DNA of 64,000 nt from Candidatus Nitrosopumilus sp. (GCA_013215285.1 JABSRD010000001.1:186001-250000), one strand, 5' to 3'. Positions 28,290 to 38,023 are shown, counted from the stretch's first letter. A program made the numbers and translations. Notes: generated from the sequence alone by a model not told the origin.

Positions 28290-28838
28290 TTGACAAAACT
28301 AATTGTATGTTTAACTGGTATGCCTGGGGCTGGTAAATCTACTATTGCTGATGGATTAAAACCAAAAGGATATGATATTATCAATATGGGTAATGCTGTT
28401 AGAGAAGAAGCAAAAAAAAGAAATTTGGAATCAACTCGATCAAATCTTGGAAAACTTATGCTTGAGCTTAGAGAAAAAAATGGGCCTGGTGCAATAGCCG
28501 AATTAATAAAACCACAAATAGAATCTTCTAGAGCAAATGTGATATTGATTGATGGAGTAAGATCTAATGACGAAATAAAAGTTCTTAGAACATTTGGTAC
28601 TGTAAAATTACTTGCAATTCATGCATCAACTGATGCCAGATTTGATTTTTTGCAAAAAAGAGGAAGATCAGATGATCCTCAAACAAAAGAACATTTTGAA
28701 GAAAGAGATAATCGTGAATTAGGTGTTGGAATAAGTAATCCAATAGCATTATCTGATGATGCAATATCAAATACTGGTTTGTCAAAAGATGAACTAATTC
28801 AAGCTGCATTCAAAATTATTCAAAGTTGGATAAAATGA
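28290..28838 (+). CDS. UPF0200-type nucleoside/dephospho-CoA kinase-like P-loop protein
   Basis: The track starts at 28236, but the TTG at 28290 gives LTKLIVCLTGMPGAGKSTI, the normal N-terminus of this family, in about 182 residues. Walker A is GMPGAGKST, followed by the NMGNAVREEAKKR segment and DGVRSNDEIKVL. The family resembles adenylate and dephospho-CoA kinases; archaeal members are called UPF0200 and their substrate is unsettled. It overlaps the next gene by an ATGA, a pairing seen in many archaea. Confidence 0.8.
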   Translation: MTKLIVCLTGMPGAGKSTIADGLKPKGYDIINMGNAVREEAKKRNLESTRSNLGKLMLELREKNGPGAIAELIKPQIESSRANVILIDGVRSNDEIKVLRTFGTVKLLAIHASTDARFDFLQKRGRSDDPQTKEHFEERDNRELGVGISNPIALSDDAISNTGLSKDELIQAAFKIIQSWIK

Positions 28839-29233
28839 AAACACCAAATATTAAATGCAAAATAGAAATATTTTGTTCAATAAATCCTTCTGAAAATTCA
28901 GAAAAAATTAAAAAAGCAATTTCTAATGTTTTTCCATATACAACAATAAAATCTGAAATTTTTTCTATTGTTGCTCAATCAAAAGATCTCAATTCTTTAG
29001 AAAAGATTTATGAAACAATTCATTCACATCAATCTCAAAATATCTATAGACGTAATCTTGAAAAAAATTTAAAAGGTGATTCAACATGGTTTTATCTAAA
29101 TAAACAAGCGGCTTTTGTTGAAAAAATAGTAATTTGTGATGAATCTGACGAATCCCCGCTAGGTCCGATCAAAGTGATTCTTACTTCACCAAATATTGAT
29201 GAAATAATTGATTGGATAATTTTTGAATACTAG
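28835..29233 (+). CDS. UPF0201-family protein, putative RNA-binding
   Basis: About 132 residues from the ATG at 28835, which forms an ATGA overlap with the UPF0200 stop; the track's start 9 bp upstream is less likely. The fold is alternating beta and alpha (KCKIEIFCSINPSENSEKI, GPIKVILTSPNIDEIIDW), matching UPF0201. Conserved pairing with UPF0200 suggests a shared process, which is not established. Confidence 0.75.
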   Translation: MKTPNIKCKIEIFCSINPSENSEKIKKAISNVFPYTTIKSEIFSIVAQSKDLNSLEKIYETIHSHQSQNIYRRNLEKNLKGDSTWFYLNKQAAFVEKIVICDESDESPLGPIKVILTSPNIDEIIDWIIFEY

Positions 29234-29316
29234 GAAATCTAGCTAAGAAAATTCAATCTCTTTTGATTATTTTTTTTAGTTTGAATCTAAAATCAATATT
29301 TTAGAATTATTACTAG

Positions 29317-29676
29317 ATGTTCATAAAATTAGGCATAATTGTAGGTATTGTGATTTTAGGAGGCATGATATTCTCTAATGAAATTGGTAGTTTGTTTCCA
29401 AATACTTCTGCTACTGTAACCGATTCTCTAAAGAGTGATGTATCTAATTTTAGTACTAAAGCTTCAGATTCTGTGGAAAAAAGGATTGATGAATCTATTG
29501 ATAAAATAGCAAATAAAACAAGTGATGCTATTACTGATGAAATTAGTAATGTTGGAAACGATATTTCTAATGAGATTTCTGATGTAAGACAATCAGCTCA
29601 ACAAACTATTACTGAGAAATTTTCTAATTTTAATCCACTTCAATCTATTCAAAATATTTTTACAAATATAATTTAA
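29317..29676 (+). CDS. Single-pass membrane protein with long helical tail
   Basis: 119 residues. One N-terminal transmembrane helix (IKLGIIVGIVILGGMIF) is followed by a Ser/Asp/Lys-rich amphipathic region with repeated 'SDxI-x-xxIS-N' spacing (~40-105), likely coiled coil. No enzyme motif. Its stop overlaps that of the Sir2 gene by 4 bp. Confidence 0.55.
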   Translation: MFIKLGIIVGIVILGGMIFSNEIGSLFPNTSATVTDSLKSDVSNFSTKASDSVEKRIDESIDKIANKTSDAITDEISNVGNDISNEISDVRQSAQQTITEKFSNFNPLQSIQNIFTNII

Positions 29677-30401
29677 TTTTCTTTAAACATTGAAACAAAT
29701 TTAGGCAATGCACTTGCACTTGTATTTCTAATTATTAAATCCATTTCTGATGACATTTCTGTTTTTTCAGGATTAATTTCTATTAATATTGCATTATTTT
29801 GTTTTGCATAGATTGGTAAAGTATTTGCTGGTGATACAACAAGAGATGTACCTGCAATTATCATTAAATCACATTGACTTGAAAAAATTATGGCTTTTTG
29901 CCAAACGTCTTGTGGTAATGATTCTCCAAACCAAACAACATCTGGTCTAAGTATGTTACCACATTTACATAAAGGTGGAATTTCAGAAAATTCTGTTATC
30001 ATCTCATCTTTAAAATCACAAACAGAACATTTGATCTTTACAATACTCCCATGTAATTCCAACACTTTTGTACTTCCTGCCTTTTGATGTAGTCCATCAA
30101 TATTTTGTGTCAAAATCACAACTTCAGCATACTTTTCAAGTTCGGCGATTGCTTTATGCCCTAAATTTGGTTGTGCTACAAAGATATTTTTCCTTCTTTC
30201 ATTATACCATTCCCAAACTAGTTTTGGGTTTTTATAAAAAGCATCAATTGTAGCTAATTCCATTGCATTGTAATTTCTCCACAATCCATCTTTACCTCTG
30301 AATGTTGGAATTCCACTCTCTTGTGATATCCCTGCACCTGTTACGAATACAATTTTTTGAATATCTTTAATTTGTTCTATAATTGATTCAAACATTTTCA
30401 T
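29673..30401 (-). CDS. cobB: Sir2-type NAD-dependent protein deacylase
   Basis: 242 residues. Motifs in order: GAGISQESGIPTFRG, TQNIDGLHQKAGS, catalytic His in LELHGSIVKIKC, and a zinc knuckle made of CSVC and CKCG. The family removes acyl groups from lysines using NAD+, with chromatin protein Alba a known archaeal target. Last gene of a four-gene operon, overlapping rnz by 4 bp. Confidence 0.94.
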   Translation of the reverse strand: MKMFESIIEQIKDIQKIVFVTGAGISQESGIPTFRGKDGLWRNYNAMELATIDAFYKNPKLVWEWYNERRKNIFVAQPNLGHKAIAELEKYAEVVILTQNIDGLHQKAGSTKVLELHGSIVKIKCSVCDFKDEMITEFSEIPPLCKCGNILRPDVVWFGESLPQDVWQKAIIFSSQCDLMIIAGTSLVVSPANTLPIYAKQNNAILIEINPEKTEMSSEMDLIIRNTSASALPKFVSMFKEN

Positions 30402-31297
30402 TTGATTTCTATTTCTAAATGATCTTTTGCAGTAATTACTGAATTATGAATTTCTTGTGCTTCACTCAAATGCCCAACTTCATCTTTATATCTAGCTGAA
30501 AAATGTGTCAAAATCAAATTTTTCACTTTGGCATTTTTTCCTAAAATTGCAGCTTGTTTTGCAGTAGAATGACATGTATCTACTGCTCTTTGTTTTTCAG
30601 CAGTTAGAAATGTAGAATCAAACACAAGATAATCACATCCTTCAAAAAATTTTTCTAATTCTACAGTAGGCATTGTATCACCTGAAATACCTATTTTTTT
30701 ACCTGGACGTTTTTCTCCTAGTACTTGTTCAGGCTTTATTATTTTCTCATTAATTTTAATTTCATTTCCATTTTGTAATTTATTCCATAATTCTCCTTCA
30801 GGTATGTTTAACTCCTTAGCTTTTTTAACATCAAATCTTCCAGGCTTATCTTTTTCTTCAAACAAATATGAAAATGCTGTAACTGAATGATTTGCTTTAC
30901 ATGCATGTATTAAAAATTTTTTATTCTCAAAGATTTTTCCTTCTTTGATAATATTAATAAAAACAGGAAATGATAATCCAAAATTTAATACTTTGATATT
31001 TGCTGCAATAAATTCTTCAATTCCACTTGGACCAAAAATTTCTAATGTTTCAGTTCGATTTTGCATAGACATTGTTTGTAATAATCCTAAAATTCCTACA
31101 CAATGATCACCATGTAGATGTGTAACAAACATTTTCATTTTTTTATTCCATCCTAAACCTGATTTCATATAGGAAATTTGTGTCGCTTCTCCTGCATCAA
31201 ACATTAGAATTTCTCCTTCTCTTTCTAAACAAATACATGATAATCCTCTATTTTCGGTGGGCTGAGCTGCCGATGTTCCTAAAAATACAAGTTTCAT
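30398..31297 (-). CDS. rnz: Ribonuclease Z (tRNA 3' endonuclease)
   Basis: 299 residues of the metallo-beta-lactamase fold. The N-terminal MKLVFLGTSAAQPTENR is typical, the HLHGDH motif (~60-65) binds zinc, and later ligands fall in ISGDTMPT and LTHFSARY. It trims tRNA 3' trailers before CCA addition, so it connects functionally with the cca gene. It overlaps genes on both sides by 4 bp. Confidence 0.94.
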   Translation of the reverse strand: MKLVFLGTSAAQPTENRGLSCICLEREGEILMFDAGEATQISYMKSGLGWNKKMKMFVTHLHGDHCVGILGLLQTMSMQNRTETLEIFGPSGIEEFIAANIKVLNFGLSFPVFINIIKEGKIFENKKFLIHACKANHSVTAFSYLFEEKDKPGRFDVKKAKELNIPEGELWNKLQNGNEIKINEKIIKPEQVLGEKRPGKKIGISGDTMPTVELEKFFEGCDYLVFDSTFLTAEKQRAVDTCHSTAKQAAILGKNAKVKNLILTHFSARYKDEVGHLSEAQEIHNSVITAKDHLEIEIK

Positions 31298-32241
31298 TTT
31301 ATCAAGATTGTTCTTGTCAAGCTTTTATGCCTATAGATATGATATTTTTTTAAGCCGTTTATCTTTGAATTGACATCTAATTCTTTTTTGTACATTATTG
31401 CTACCCTTTTTCGTTTAGGTAGAATTGAGAAAAATTTCTTTAGAATTTCTTGTGGTTTTTCTGATGCTTTAGAGGATGTTCCATATGGTAAATCAGTAAC
31501 AATCCCATCAAATTTTTCAGATATTTTTGTCAATTCTTGAAATTCTGATTTTAAAACCTCTGAGTGATATCCATTTTCTTTGAGATTCGCTTTAGCAATC
31601 TCACACATTTTTTCATCAAAATCTAAACCAATAGCATGAATTCCCATAGATTCTGCCTCTAAGAGAGTTGTTCCAGTACCACAAAATGGATCACATACAG
31701 TTTCTCCTTTTTTTAATCCAATCAAATTTATCATTAACCTTGTTAGCTTCCAATCTAATTCGTGAGGATATTTTTTGCTCTTTTTTGGTCTAATTGCTAC
31801 TTTATCTCGTTTTGAAAATCCAAAAAAGTTTTCATTATTAGTAAAAATTAGATATACTGTAACATCAGGATTTTCTAAATTCACTTTTGCATGAGAGAAT
31901 TTTGATATCATATCCCCCATTGAACTTTCTAATTCTGGAACGTTAAATTGATTTGATGATAAATTAACTATTCTACAAACAAATGTCTTTGCATTTTTTA
32001 AAACTCCTATATTTCCTTCATCTAAAAATAAACCTGACATTTTTCTTAATATTTGTCCAGAAATTTTAACAAATGTTGCTCGCTTTGCAATTTCTTTCCA
32101 ATTTGTTTTTGATTGAATAATTACTAAATTAGAAATTACTTTAGCTTTTGCAAATCTATCATACATTTTTGCTATTGCAATTATTTCATCAGTCGCAAGC
32201 TCTAGATAATCTTTAGATAAAATAAAAAAACTTTCGGGCAT
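31294..32241 (-). CDS. tRNA (guanine-N2) methyltransferase, Trm-G10/TRM11-like
   Basis: 315 residues. The N-terminal ~150 residues fit a divergent THUMP/ferredoxin-like RNA-binding unit. The C-terminal Rossmann methyltransferase has GETVCDPFCGTGTTLLEA (SAM site) and the catalytic TDLPYGTSSKA, i.e. the DPPY-type motif used for exocyclic amine methylation. Archaeal Trm-G10 makes m2G/m22G at tRNA position 10. It abuts prs by a 1-bp overlap. Confidence 0.87.
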   Translation of the reverse strand: MPESFFILSKDYLELATDEIIAIAKMYDRFAKAKVISNLVIIQSKTNWKEIAKRATFVKISGQILRKMSGLFLDEGNIGVLKNAKTFVCRIVNLSSNQFNVPELESSMGDMISKFSHAKVNLENPDVTVYLIFTNNENFFGFSKRDKVAIRPKKSKKYPHELDWKLTRLMINLIGLKKGETVCDPFCGTGTTLLEAESMGIHAIGLDFDEKMCEIAKANLKENGYHSEVLKSEFQELTKISEKFDGIVTDLPYGTSSKASEKPQEILKKFFSILPKRKRVAIMYKKELDVNSKINGLKKYHIYRHKSLTRTILIK

Positions 32242-33119
32242 TATATTATTGCCTTTGCAATTGTATTAGAAATATCAACTATTGATGTTTTACCTGGAAT
32301 TGTGTTAGTGCTGATAATATTTGTAACTCCAGCTTTTTTTATTTTCTTTTCAGCACCATTCATTAAAAGAGCATGAGTACAAGCAACATACACTCGTTTA
32401 CATTTTTGTTTTTTAAGAAATTTTGTGGCATTGATTATACTTCCACCAGTACTTATCATATCATCAACTAAAATAATATCTCTACCCGACACTTCTACAT
32501 TTTTTGTTTTAATTTGCACTTTGCCTGTTTTTCTGTCCCTTTTTTTCTCTAAAGCAATATACTCTGAGTCAAATTCTTGTGCAAATTCTTGTGCTCTATC
32601 TTTTCCACCTTGATCAGGGGAGACAACTAAAGGATTTGTTAGGCTCAATTTCTTAAAATATTGAACAAGATCTGGGATTGCAGATATATTTTTTGTTTTG
32701 ATAGTAAAGTGTTTGAAACCAATTGTACTGTGAATATCAACAGCAATAATTTTTGATGCACCTGCACCTTTGAATAATTTTCCAAGAACCTTCATGGTGA
32801 CAATTTCACCTGGTAAAAATTCTCTATCTTGTCTTGCATATCCCATATATGGAATTACAGCAATTACTTGAGATGAGTTTTCTTTAGCTTTTGAAATCAA
32901 TGATAATACTTGTAGCAGATTAGTATCAACGGGTGGATAGATTGATTGTACAACAATTGATTTCTTTTTAGATATATTTCCATCAAGTGTAATCTTACTT
33001 TCTCCATCCGCAAAAATTCTTACTTGTGATTTTACAAGATTTGCCTTTAACTTTCCTGATAGCTTTTTTGCTAATTCCTCTGAAGATTTTCCTGCAATTA
33101 CTGATATATTACTCAACAA
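32241..33119 (-). CDS. prs: Ribose-phosphate diphosphokinase (PRPP synthase)
   Basis: 292 residues. Conserved blocks include VRIFADGESKI, YMGYARQDREFLPGE, the VSPDQGGKDRAQEFA loop and the PRPP-binding signature ILVDDMISTGGSI. It makes PRPP from ATP and ribose-5-phosphate for nucleotide, His and Trp synthesis. First gene of the prs/Trm-G10/rnz/sir2 operon. Confidence 0.95.
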   Translation of the reverse strand: MLSNISVIAGKSSEELAKKLSGKLKANLVKSQVRIFADGESKITLDGNISKKKSIVVQSIYPPVDTNLLQVLSLISKAKENSSQVIAVIPYMGYARQDREFLPGEIVTMKVLGKLFKGAGASKIIAVDIHSTIGFKHFTIKTKNISAIPDLVQYFKKLSLTNPLVVSPDQGGKDRAQEFAQEFDSEYIALEKKRDRKTGKVQIKTKNVEVSGRDIILVDDMISTGGSIINATKFLKKQKCKRVYVACTHALLMNGAEKKIKKAGVTNIISTNTIPGKTSIVDISNTIAKAII

Positions 33120-33158
33120 GAAAATATGATTTAATGGGATTCTTAAGTTTTGAGAAAA

Positions 33159-34880
33159 TTAATCTTCCTCTGCTGAACCTTCAGTTTCTTTACCATACTT
33201 CTTAACCACTTGGTTACGAACTTCTTCAAATTCACCAATTTCCCTTGCTTCTCTCTTTTCATCTCCCTGATATACAGTTCTGATAGGCCATGGTATTCTA
33301 ATATCATATTTTTTGAATTCTTCATACATGATTACTCGCATGTCACTTTTCATTTTAAACTGAGTACCATAATCTCTTACAAACACTCTAACTGCAAAAT
33401 CAAGCGCTGAATCATTAAAACTGTTAAATCTTACAACCGGATCACCTACATCTACATGTATTTCTTTATCACATCCACAACTTGGTTTATGTTCATCTAG
33501 ATATGGACATCTTTTTTGTCTAGCTAGGTGATTACCCTGGCCATCCTTAACTTCTTTCATAGCACGTTTACCTATTTTCATTAGAATTGCTTCTACTTGC
33601 ACAGGATCATTTAGATACGAAACTCCAACTTCAACAACTGCAGGAACGAGTTTGAATTCTTTTGTAAAGTTAATTATTTCTTCTGAGACAATTTGTTTTG
33701 TAGGAATAATTGCCAATGACTCATTGAGACCATGTCTGATGTAGGTTACTCTAGGTGTAATTTTGTATACTAGACCATTGTATCCACTTGGTAAAGTTAT
33801 TCTGTCACCCTCTTTGATTACTTTGTCTTTCTTTATCATGATATATGCAAAATAATTCTCCATTGTTTCTTTTAGTGCAAGTCCTATACCAAGTGCCATT
33901 CCACCAGTTGCAGTTGCCAAAACTACCAAGTCTACTCCCCACCATGTAACTACACCAAGCACTGTAGCAAGAAAAATTCCTATTGGTAGAACTTGTTTTG
34001 CAGATTTTGGAACTCCCTCTTTCTGCTTTCTTGCATATCCTGGTGGTCTTGAGCTCGGAATTAGTGGATCATAGTTATTTTGTCTCTTTTGTTCTCGCCA
34101 AATATCTATAGGATAAATTTCGTCTGGCGTAGCACCTGGTTTTAGTTTTTGTCCTGTTTGGTTTTTTCCAGTTATGCAATTTTCATAATATTTTTCATAT
34201 TTTACTTGCTCTGATTTTTTCCACTCTTCAAATGGATCATCTACTAGTTTATCATAACTACCAACAGTTAGACCTCTGGAAGTACGATAATTTTCAAGAA
34301 ATTTTAGACCGCCTTCTGTTTGAATATATTTCTGAAATTCATCATCTTTCATGTCGTAGGGAGTTGTTTGGGGTGGACTCCATTTGAAACATTTGTAGAA
34401 TAAATTATCGTCGTCTGTAAATCCTCGCATGTCATTCCACTGTTCATAATCTTCTCTTTCCAGAATCGATTTGTCACGTTTTGTTAAAGCAATTGGAATT
34501 AGGTGTGATATTGTCCAACCAATTACTAGTATATTGATAGAATCAAGAAGTTTTGCAAATTTTTCAGCACCACCTGATCCATCTTCAATCTCTTCCTCAA
34601 ATAGATCAGCAGTTTGTATGGATACATTAATGGATGATACTAAAGCTATTGCAAGAAATGGTAGTACTGCCTTGCGAACAAATCGAGAACGATGTGGTTT
34701 TGTATAGTTGAATTTTTGCGAAGAAACCCAATGTGAAAATTTACGGTAAACTATTCCAATAATTATCAAACCAATGATTAAAAAAACAAAGGCTAGTTGA
34801 AGAGATTCTGAAGAAGCTAAGAGCTGAGGTATTGTTTCAAATTCTCCTACAGAAATCCCTGTAACCTCGTGCTCAGTCAT
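33159..34880 (-). CDS. MscS-family mechanosensitive channel with Cys-rich insertion
   Basis: 573 residues. Transmembrane helices lie at about 30-48, 70-88, 118-136 and 290-345. The pore-lining pair (TWWGVDLVVLATATGGMALGI followed by ALKETMENYFAYIMI) matches the MscS TM3. The beta domain follows (KEGDRITLPSGYNGLVYKIT). Two unusual parts are a long hydrophilic loop of ~150 residues before the pore and an insertion KRCPYLDEHKPSCGCDKEIH near residue 470, which could bind metal or form disulfides. The acidic C-terminus ends EGSAEED. The family vents solutes on membrane tension. Confidence 0.88.
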   Translation of the reverse strand: MTEHEVTGISVGEFETIPQLLASSESLQLAFVFLIIGLIIIGIVYRKFSHWVSSQKFNYTKPHRSRFVRKAVLPFLAIALVSSINVSIQTADLFEEEIEDGSGGAEKFAKLLDSINILVIGWTISHLIPIALTKRDKSILEREDYEQWNDMRGFTDDDNLFYKCFKWSPPQTTPYDMKDDEFQKYIQTEGGLKFLENYRTSRGLTVGSYDKLVDDPFEEWKKSEQVKYEKYYENCITGKNQTGQKLKPGATPDEIYPIDIWREQKRQNNYDPLIPSSRPPGYARKQKEGVPKSAKQVLPIGIFLATVLGVVTWWGVDLVVLATATGGMALGIGLALKETMENYFAYIMIKKDKVIKEGDRITLPSGYNGLVYKITPRVTYIRHGLNESLAIIPTKQIVSEEIINFTKEFKLVPAVVEVGVSYLNDPVQVEAILMKIGKRAMKEVKDGQGNHLARQKRCPYLDEHKPSCGCDKEIHVDVGDPVVRFNSFNDSALDFAVRVFVRDYGTQFKMKSDMRVIMYEEFKKYDIRIPWPIRTVYQGDEKREAREIGEFEEVRNQVVKKYGKETEGSAEED

Positions 34881-35034
34881 ATTTACTCAATTAAATCACA
34901 GTTTAATGTAGAATACAAAGTTAACCACTAGCATCATAATTAGTTAAAATTTGAACCAAATCTCTATTAAATTAAATTTTTTTGTGCGTAAAACTCGTGT
35001 AACCTTTAACAATGGTTAGCCTACTATTTACCAA

Positions 35035-36399
35035 ATGACCTATCAGGAATCAATTTGGAATGATTCACCTTCACTGAAATCCTATACGTTAGCAAATTTC
35101 CGTACACTTCCACAAATTCAGAATTTTTCTGAAGAAACTCAATTTGAGATGGAAGTTGTAGGAAATGTATTACCATTTAAAGCAAATAATTATGTTGTTG
35201 AACAATTAATTGATTGGAATAATATACCAAATGATCCAATCTTTGTTTTGACATTTTCTCAAAAAGGAATGTTAAAACAAGAACATTACAAAAAAATGGA
35301 AACAGCTTTAAAAAATAATTCTGATAAAAAAGAAATAACATCTATTGCAAATGAAATTCGCCTTCAACTAAATCCACATCCTGCAGGTCAAATGGAACTA
35401 AATGTTCCAATGTTAAAAGATGGAACTAAATTATATGGAATGCAACATAAATACAAAGAAACCTGTCTTTTTTTCCCTAGTCAAAGTCAAACTTGTCATG
35501 CATATTGTAGCTTTTGTTTTAGATGGCCACAATTTGTTGGAATGGATGAAATGAAATTTGCAATGCAAGAAGGAGAACAACTGGCTCAATATGTTAAAGA
35601 ACATCCAGAGATTAGTGATGTGCTTTTCACAGGTGGTGATCCAATGATTATGAAAGCAAAAGTTTTCTCAAAATATATTGATACTTTAATTGATGCAAAA
35701 CTTCCAAATCTCAAAACAATCAGAATTGGAACAAAGGCTTTAGCATATTGGCCCTACAAATTTCTAACAGATTCTGATTCTCAAGAAATGTTAGATGTTT
35801 TTAAAAAAATTACAGATAATGGATTACATCTAGCATTTATGGCTCACTTTAATCACTTGAATGAATTATCAACGGTTGCTGTAAAAAATGCAATAAAAGA
35901 AGTAAGAAAAACAGGTGCCCAAATTAGAACACAATCCCCACTTTTAGCACATATCAATGATGATGCAGAAATGTGGGCAAAAATGTGGACTAAACAGGTT
36001 CAGTTGGGATGTATTCCATATTACATGTTTGTAGTTAGAGATACTGGTGCTCAACACTACTTTGGAATTCCTCTTGTACGAGCTTATGATATTTTCAGTA
36101 AGGCATATTCCTCTGTTAGTGGATTAGCAAGAACAGTTCGTGGACCTAGTATGTCTGCAACTCCAGGAAAAGTAATGGTTGTTGGAACTACCGAATTTAA
36201 TGGTCAAAAACTGATTGTTTTGAGATTTTTGCAGGGTAGAAATCCTAATTGGATATATGAACCATTTTTTGCAAAATATGATGAAAATGCAATTTGGTTA
36301 GATGATTTGAAACCTGCACTCACTGAAAAATTCTTCTTTGATGATGAGATGAAGAATTACAAAGGACTCAATCCAATTGAAGATTATCCTGAATCTTAG
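35035..36399 (+). CDS. KamA-family radical SAM enzyme (lysine 2,3-aminomutase-like)
   Basis: 454 residues. The radical SAM cluster motif is CHAYCSFCFRW (C-x3-C-x2-C) near residue 155. Next come the SAM-contact sequence DVLFTGGDPMIM and the KTIRIGTKALAYWP region typical of lysine 2,3-aminomutase relatives. Family members move amino groups using SAM and PLP, for example to make beta-amino acids as osmolytes. A clear PLP-lysine motif could not be placed, so the exact reaction is open. Confidence 0.87.
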   Translation: MTYQESIWNDSPSLKSYTLANFRTLPQIQNFSEETQFEMEVVGNVLPFKANNYVVEQLIDWNNIPNDPIFVLTFSQKGMLKQEHYKKMETALKNNSDKKEITSIANEIRLQLNPHPAGQMELNVPMLKDGTKLYGMQHKYKETCLFFPSQSQTCHAYCSFCFRWPQFVGMDEMKFAMQEGEQLAQYVKEHPEISDVLFTGGDPMIMKAKVFSKYIDTLIDAKLPNLKTIRIGTKALAYWPYKFLTDSDSQEMLDVFKKITDNGLHLAFMAHFNHLNELSTVAVKNAIKEVRKTGAQIRTQSPLLAHINDDAEMWAKMWTKQVQLGCIPYYMFVVRDTGAQHYFGIPLVRAYDIFSKAYSSVSGLARTVRGPSMSATPGKVMVVGTTEFNGQKLIVLRFLQGRNPNWIYEPFFAKYDENAIWLDDLKPALTEKFFFDDEMKNYKGLNPIEDYPES

Positions 36400-36454
36400 T
36401 TGTAATAACCTACAAGTATAGTAAATATTAAAAATTAACTTTGATGGGTAAAAT

Positions 36455-37585
36455 ATGGTAGAAAATAATTATGATATTTTAGGAATCACAGAAGGTTCAA
36501 CTGAAAAGGAAATTCGAGATGCATTTAGACGATTAGCTCTTCAATTTCATTCAGATCGAGGTGGAGAAAATAAACAATTTATCAAAATTAAACAAGCGTA
36601 CGAAGATCTTAAAATCGGTAAAAAATATCCTGAAACAGACTTTGAAAAAATAAAAAATTCAAAGGTATATTCTGATGAAACTGATTCTAATATTAAAAGA
36701 AAAAATCAGATTTTAGGCCAACAATTATCAAAAGAAATGAAAACTGCTGAAGAATGGGCTGCAGCATTAAATAGGTCCAACTTGACTGCAACAAGATTAT
36801 TTGGATCAAAAACTCTTGGTGAAATAGAATTAGAACGAAAAGCAAATGGTGCTTTATCAATTAAAGGAAATTTTATGGCAGGAAGTTTAACTTATGATGG
36901 ACCAGTAATTATGCAGGGAAGTATAACTAGTCCATCATGGGCACAAGAATTTAGAACAAACATACATCTAACTACAGGTGATTTCAAATTTGTTAATCCA
37001 TTAGAAAATAAATATAAAATTGAAAATGGCGCTAAAATTATTGTAGATAATGGAAATATTATAGTTGGAAATATTTTTGGTAGAAAATATAGGGTTGATG
37101 ATCCAGATGGTAAAGTAGGTGTTTATCGAATTCTAGAACATCGAACACACATTTCAGCTCCAAATGGAAAAATAATTTCAGAAAACGTTACCAATACTGT
37201 TTCACTTGATGCTGATACAATTATTGTTCTTAATGTAGAGGATGGTGTAACAATATCTGCACGTGAAATTTTATTTTATGGGGGAAAATTTACTCATGAT
37301 TCTATAATTGAATTAAAACAAGGCGGTTCAATTCGATTTTTTGAAAATTTTTCGATTCAAGGATTAAGTGGTGATGCAATAATCAAACTTGAAAATGGTA
37401 AAAAACTCAGATTGTTTGATCTAAAAACCAAAAAAATTAAAGATTTAGCTGATGAATTTGTACCTAACAAAGAAAATTATAGAAAAGATGCTACATTGGT
37501 TGGTTCTGGATTTACAATTACATATGATATGTTAGATAATCTTTCAAAAAAATCAAACAAAAAAGTAGTTGGGCATCAAAATTAG
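36455..37585 (+). CDS. J-domain protein with degenerate HPD motif and beta-rich C-terminal domain
   Basis: 376 residues. The N-terminal 55 residues (NYDILGITEGSTEKEIRDAF) form a J domain, but the invariant HPD is HSD (LQFHSDRGGENKQF). Residues ~125-340 are repetitive beta strands with glycine turns (GALSIKGNFMAGSLTYDGPV, NGAKIIVDNGNIIVGN), like a beta-helix. No zinc finger is present, so it is not canonical DnaJ. The role may be scaffolding or Hsp70 recruitment, unproven. Confidence 0.7.
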   Translation: MVENNYDILGITEGSTEKEIRDAFRRLALQFHSDRGGENKQFIKIKQAYEDLKIGKKYPETDFEKIKNSKVYSDETDSNIKRKNQILGQQLSKEMKTAEEWAAALNRSNLTATRLFGSKTLGEIELERKANGALSIKGNFMAGSLTYDGPVIMQGSITSPSWAQEFRTNIHLTTGDFKFVNPLENKYKIENGAKIIVDNGNIIVGNIFGRKYRVDDPDGKVGVYRILEHRTHISAPNGKIISENVTNTVSLDADTIIVLNVEDGVTISAREILFYGGKFTHDSIIELKQGGSIRFFENFSIQGLSGDAIIKLENGKKLRLFDLKTKKIKDLADEFVPNKENYRKDATLVGSGFTITYDMLDNLSKKSNKKVVGHQN

Positions 37586-37705
37586 GCTTTTCTAGAAATT
37601 AATTTATTCTATCTTTATTTTATATCAATATCGAGGCTTTTAGCATAATCTACTGCTGTTTAAACCTAAAATAATAAAAAGAAATTAAAAAGTTTTAGAA
37701 CTAAT

Positions 37706-38023
37706 CTAATCGATTAATTCAGTCCAACCTTTAACGAAGACTGAATTCTTGTAGAGTGGCACTGGTTGTCCAACAGTAAAGTCCATTGGTCTCATCCAAA
37801 AGATTGCTTTTGTTGGGCATACACCGATGCATGCACCATCAGAAATACATCTCTCTGGATAAAATACAAATGCTTTGCCTCTTTTCCAGCCTTCGACTGG
37901 TTTTACTCTAAGGACATCAGGACCAAGTGTTGTACAGATTTCTACACATAGTGCACATCCGATACACATTTGCTCGCTTATGTCTGGAATAATTCCTACT
38001 GGCATAATGTGTTGTGATCCCAT
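37706..38023 (-). CDS. Ferredoxin with two Fe-S sites, one Asp-substituted
   Basis: 105 residues. First cluster: CIGCALCVEIC. Second: CISDGACIGVCP, in which the second Cys of the usual C-x2-C-x2-C-x3-C-P is Asp. An Asp at that place is known to favour [3Fe-4S] or Asp-ligated [4Fe-4S] clusters, as in Pyrococcus ferredoxin. Basic and aromatic loops (KPVEGWKRGKAFVFYP) separate the two. Monocistronic; a soluble electron carrier. Confidence 0.88.
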   Translation of the reverse strand: MGSQHIMPVGIIPDISEQMCIGCALCVEICTTLGPDVLRVKPVEGWKRGKAFVFYPERCISDGACIGVCPTKAIFWMRPMDFTVGQPVPLYKNSVFVKGWTELID

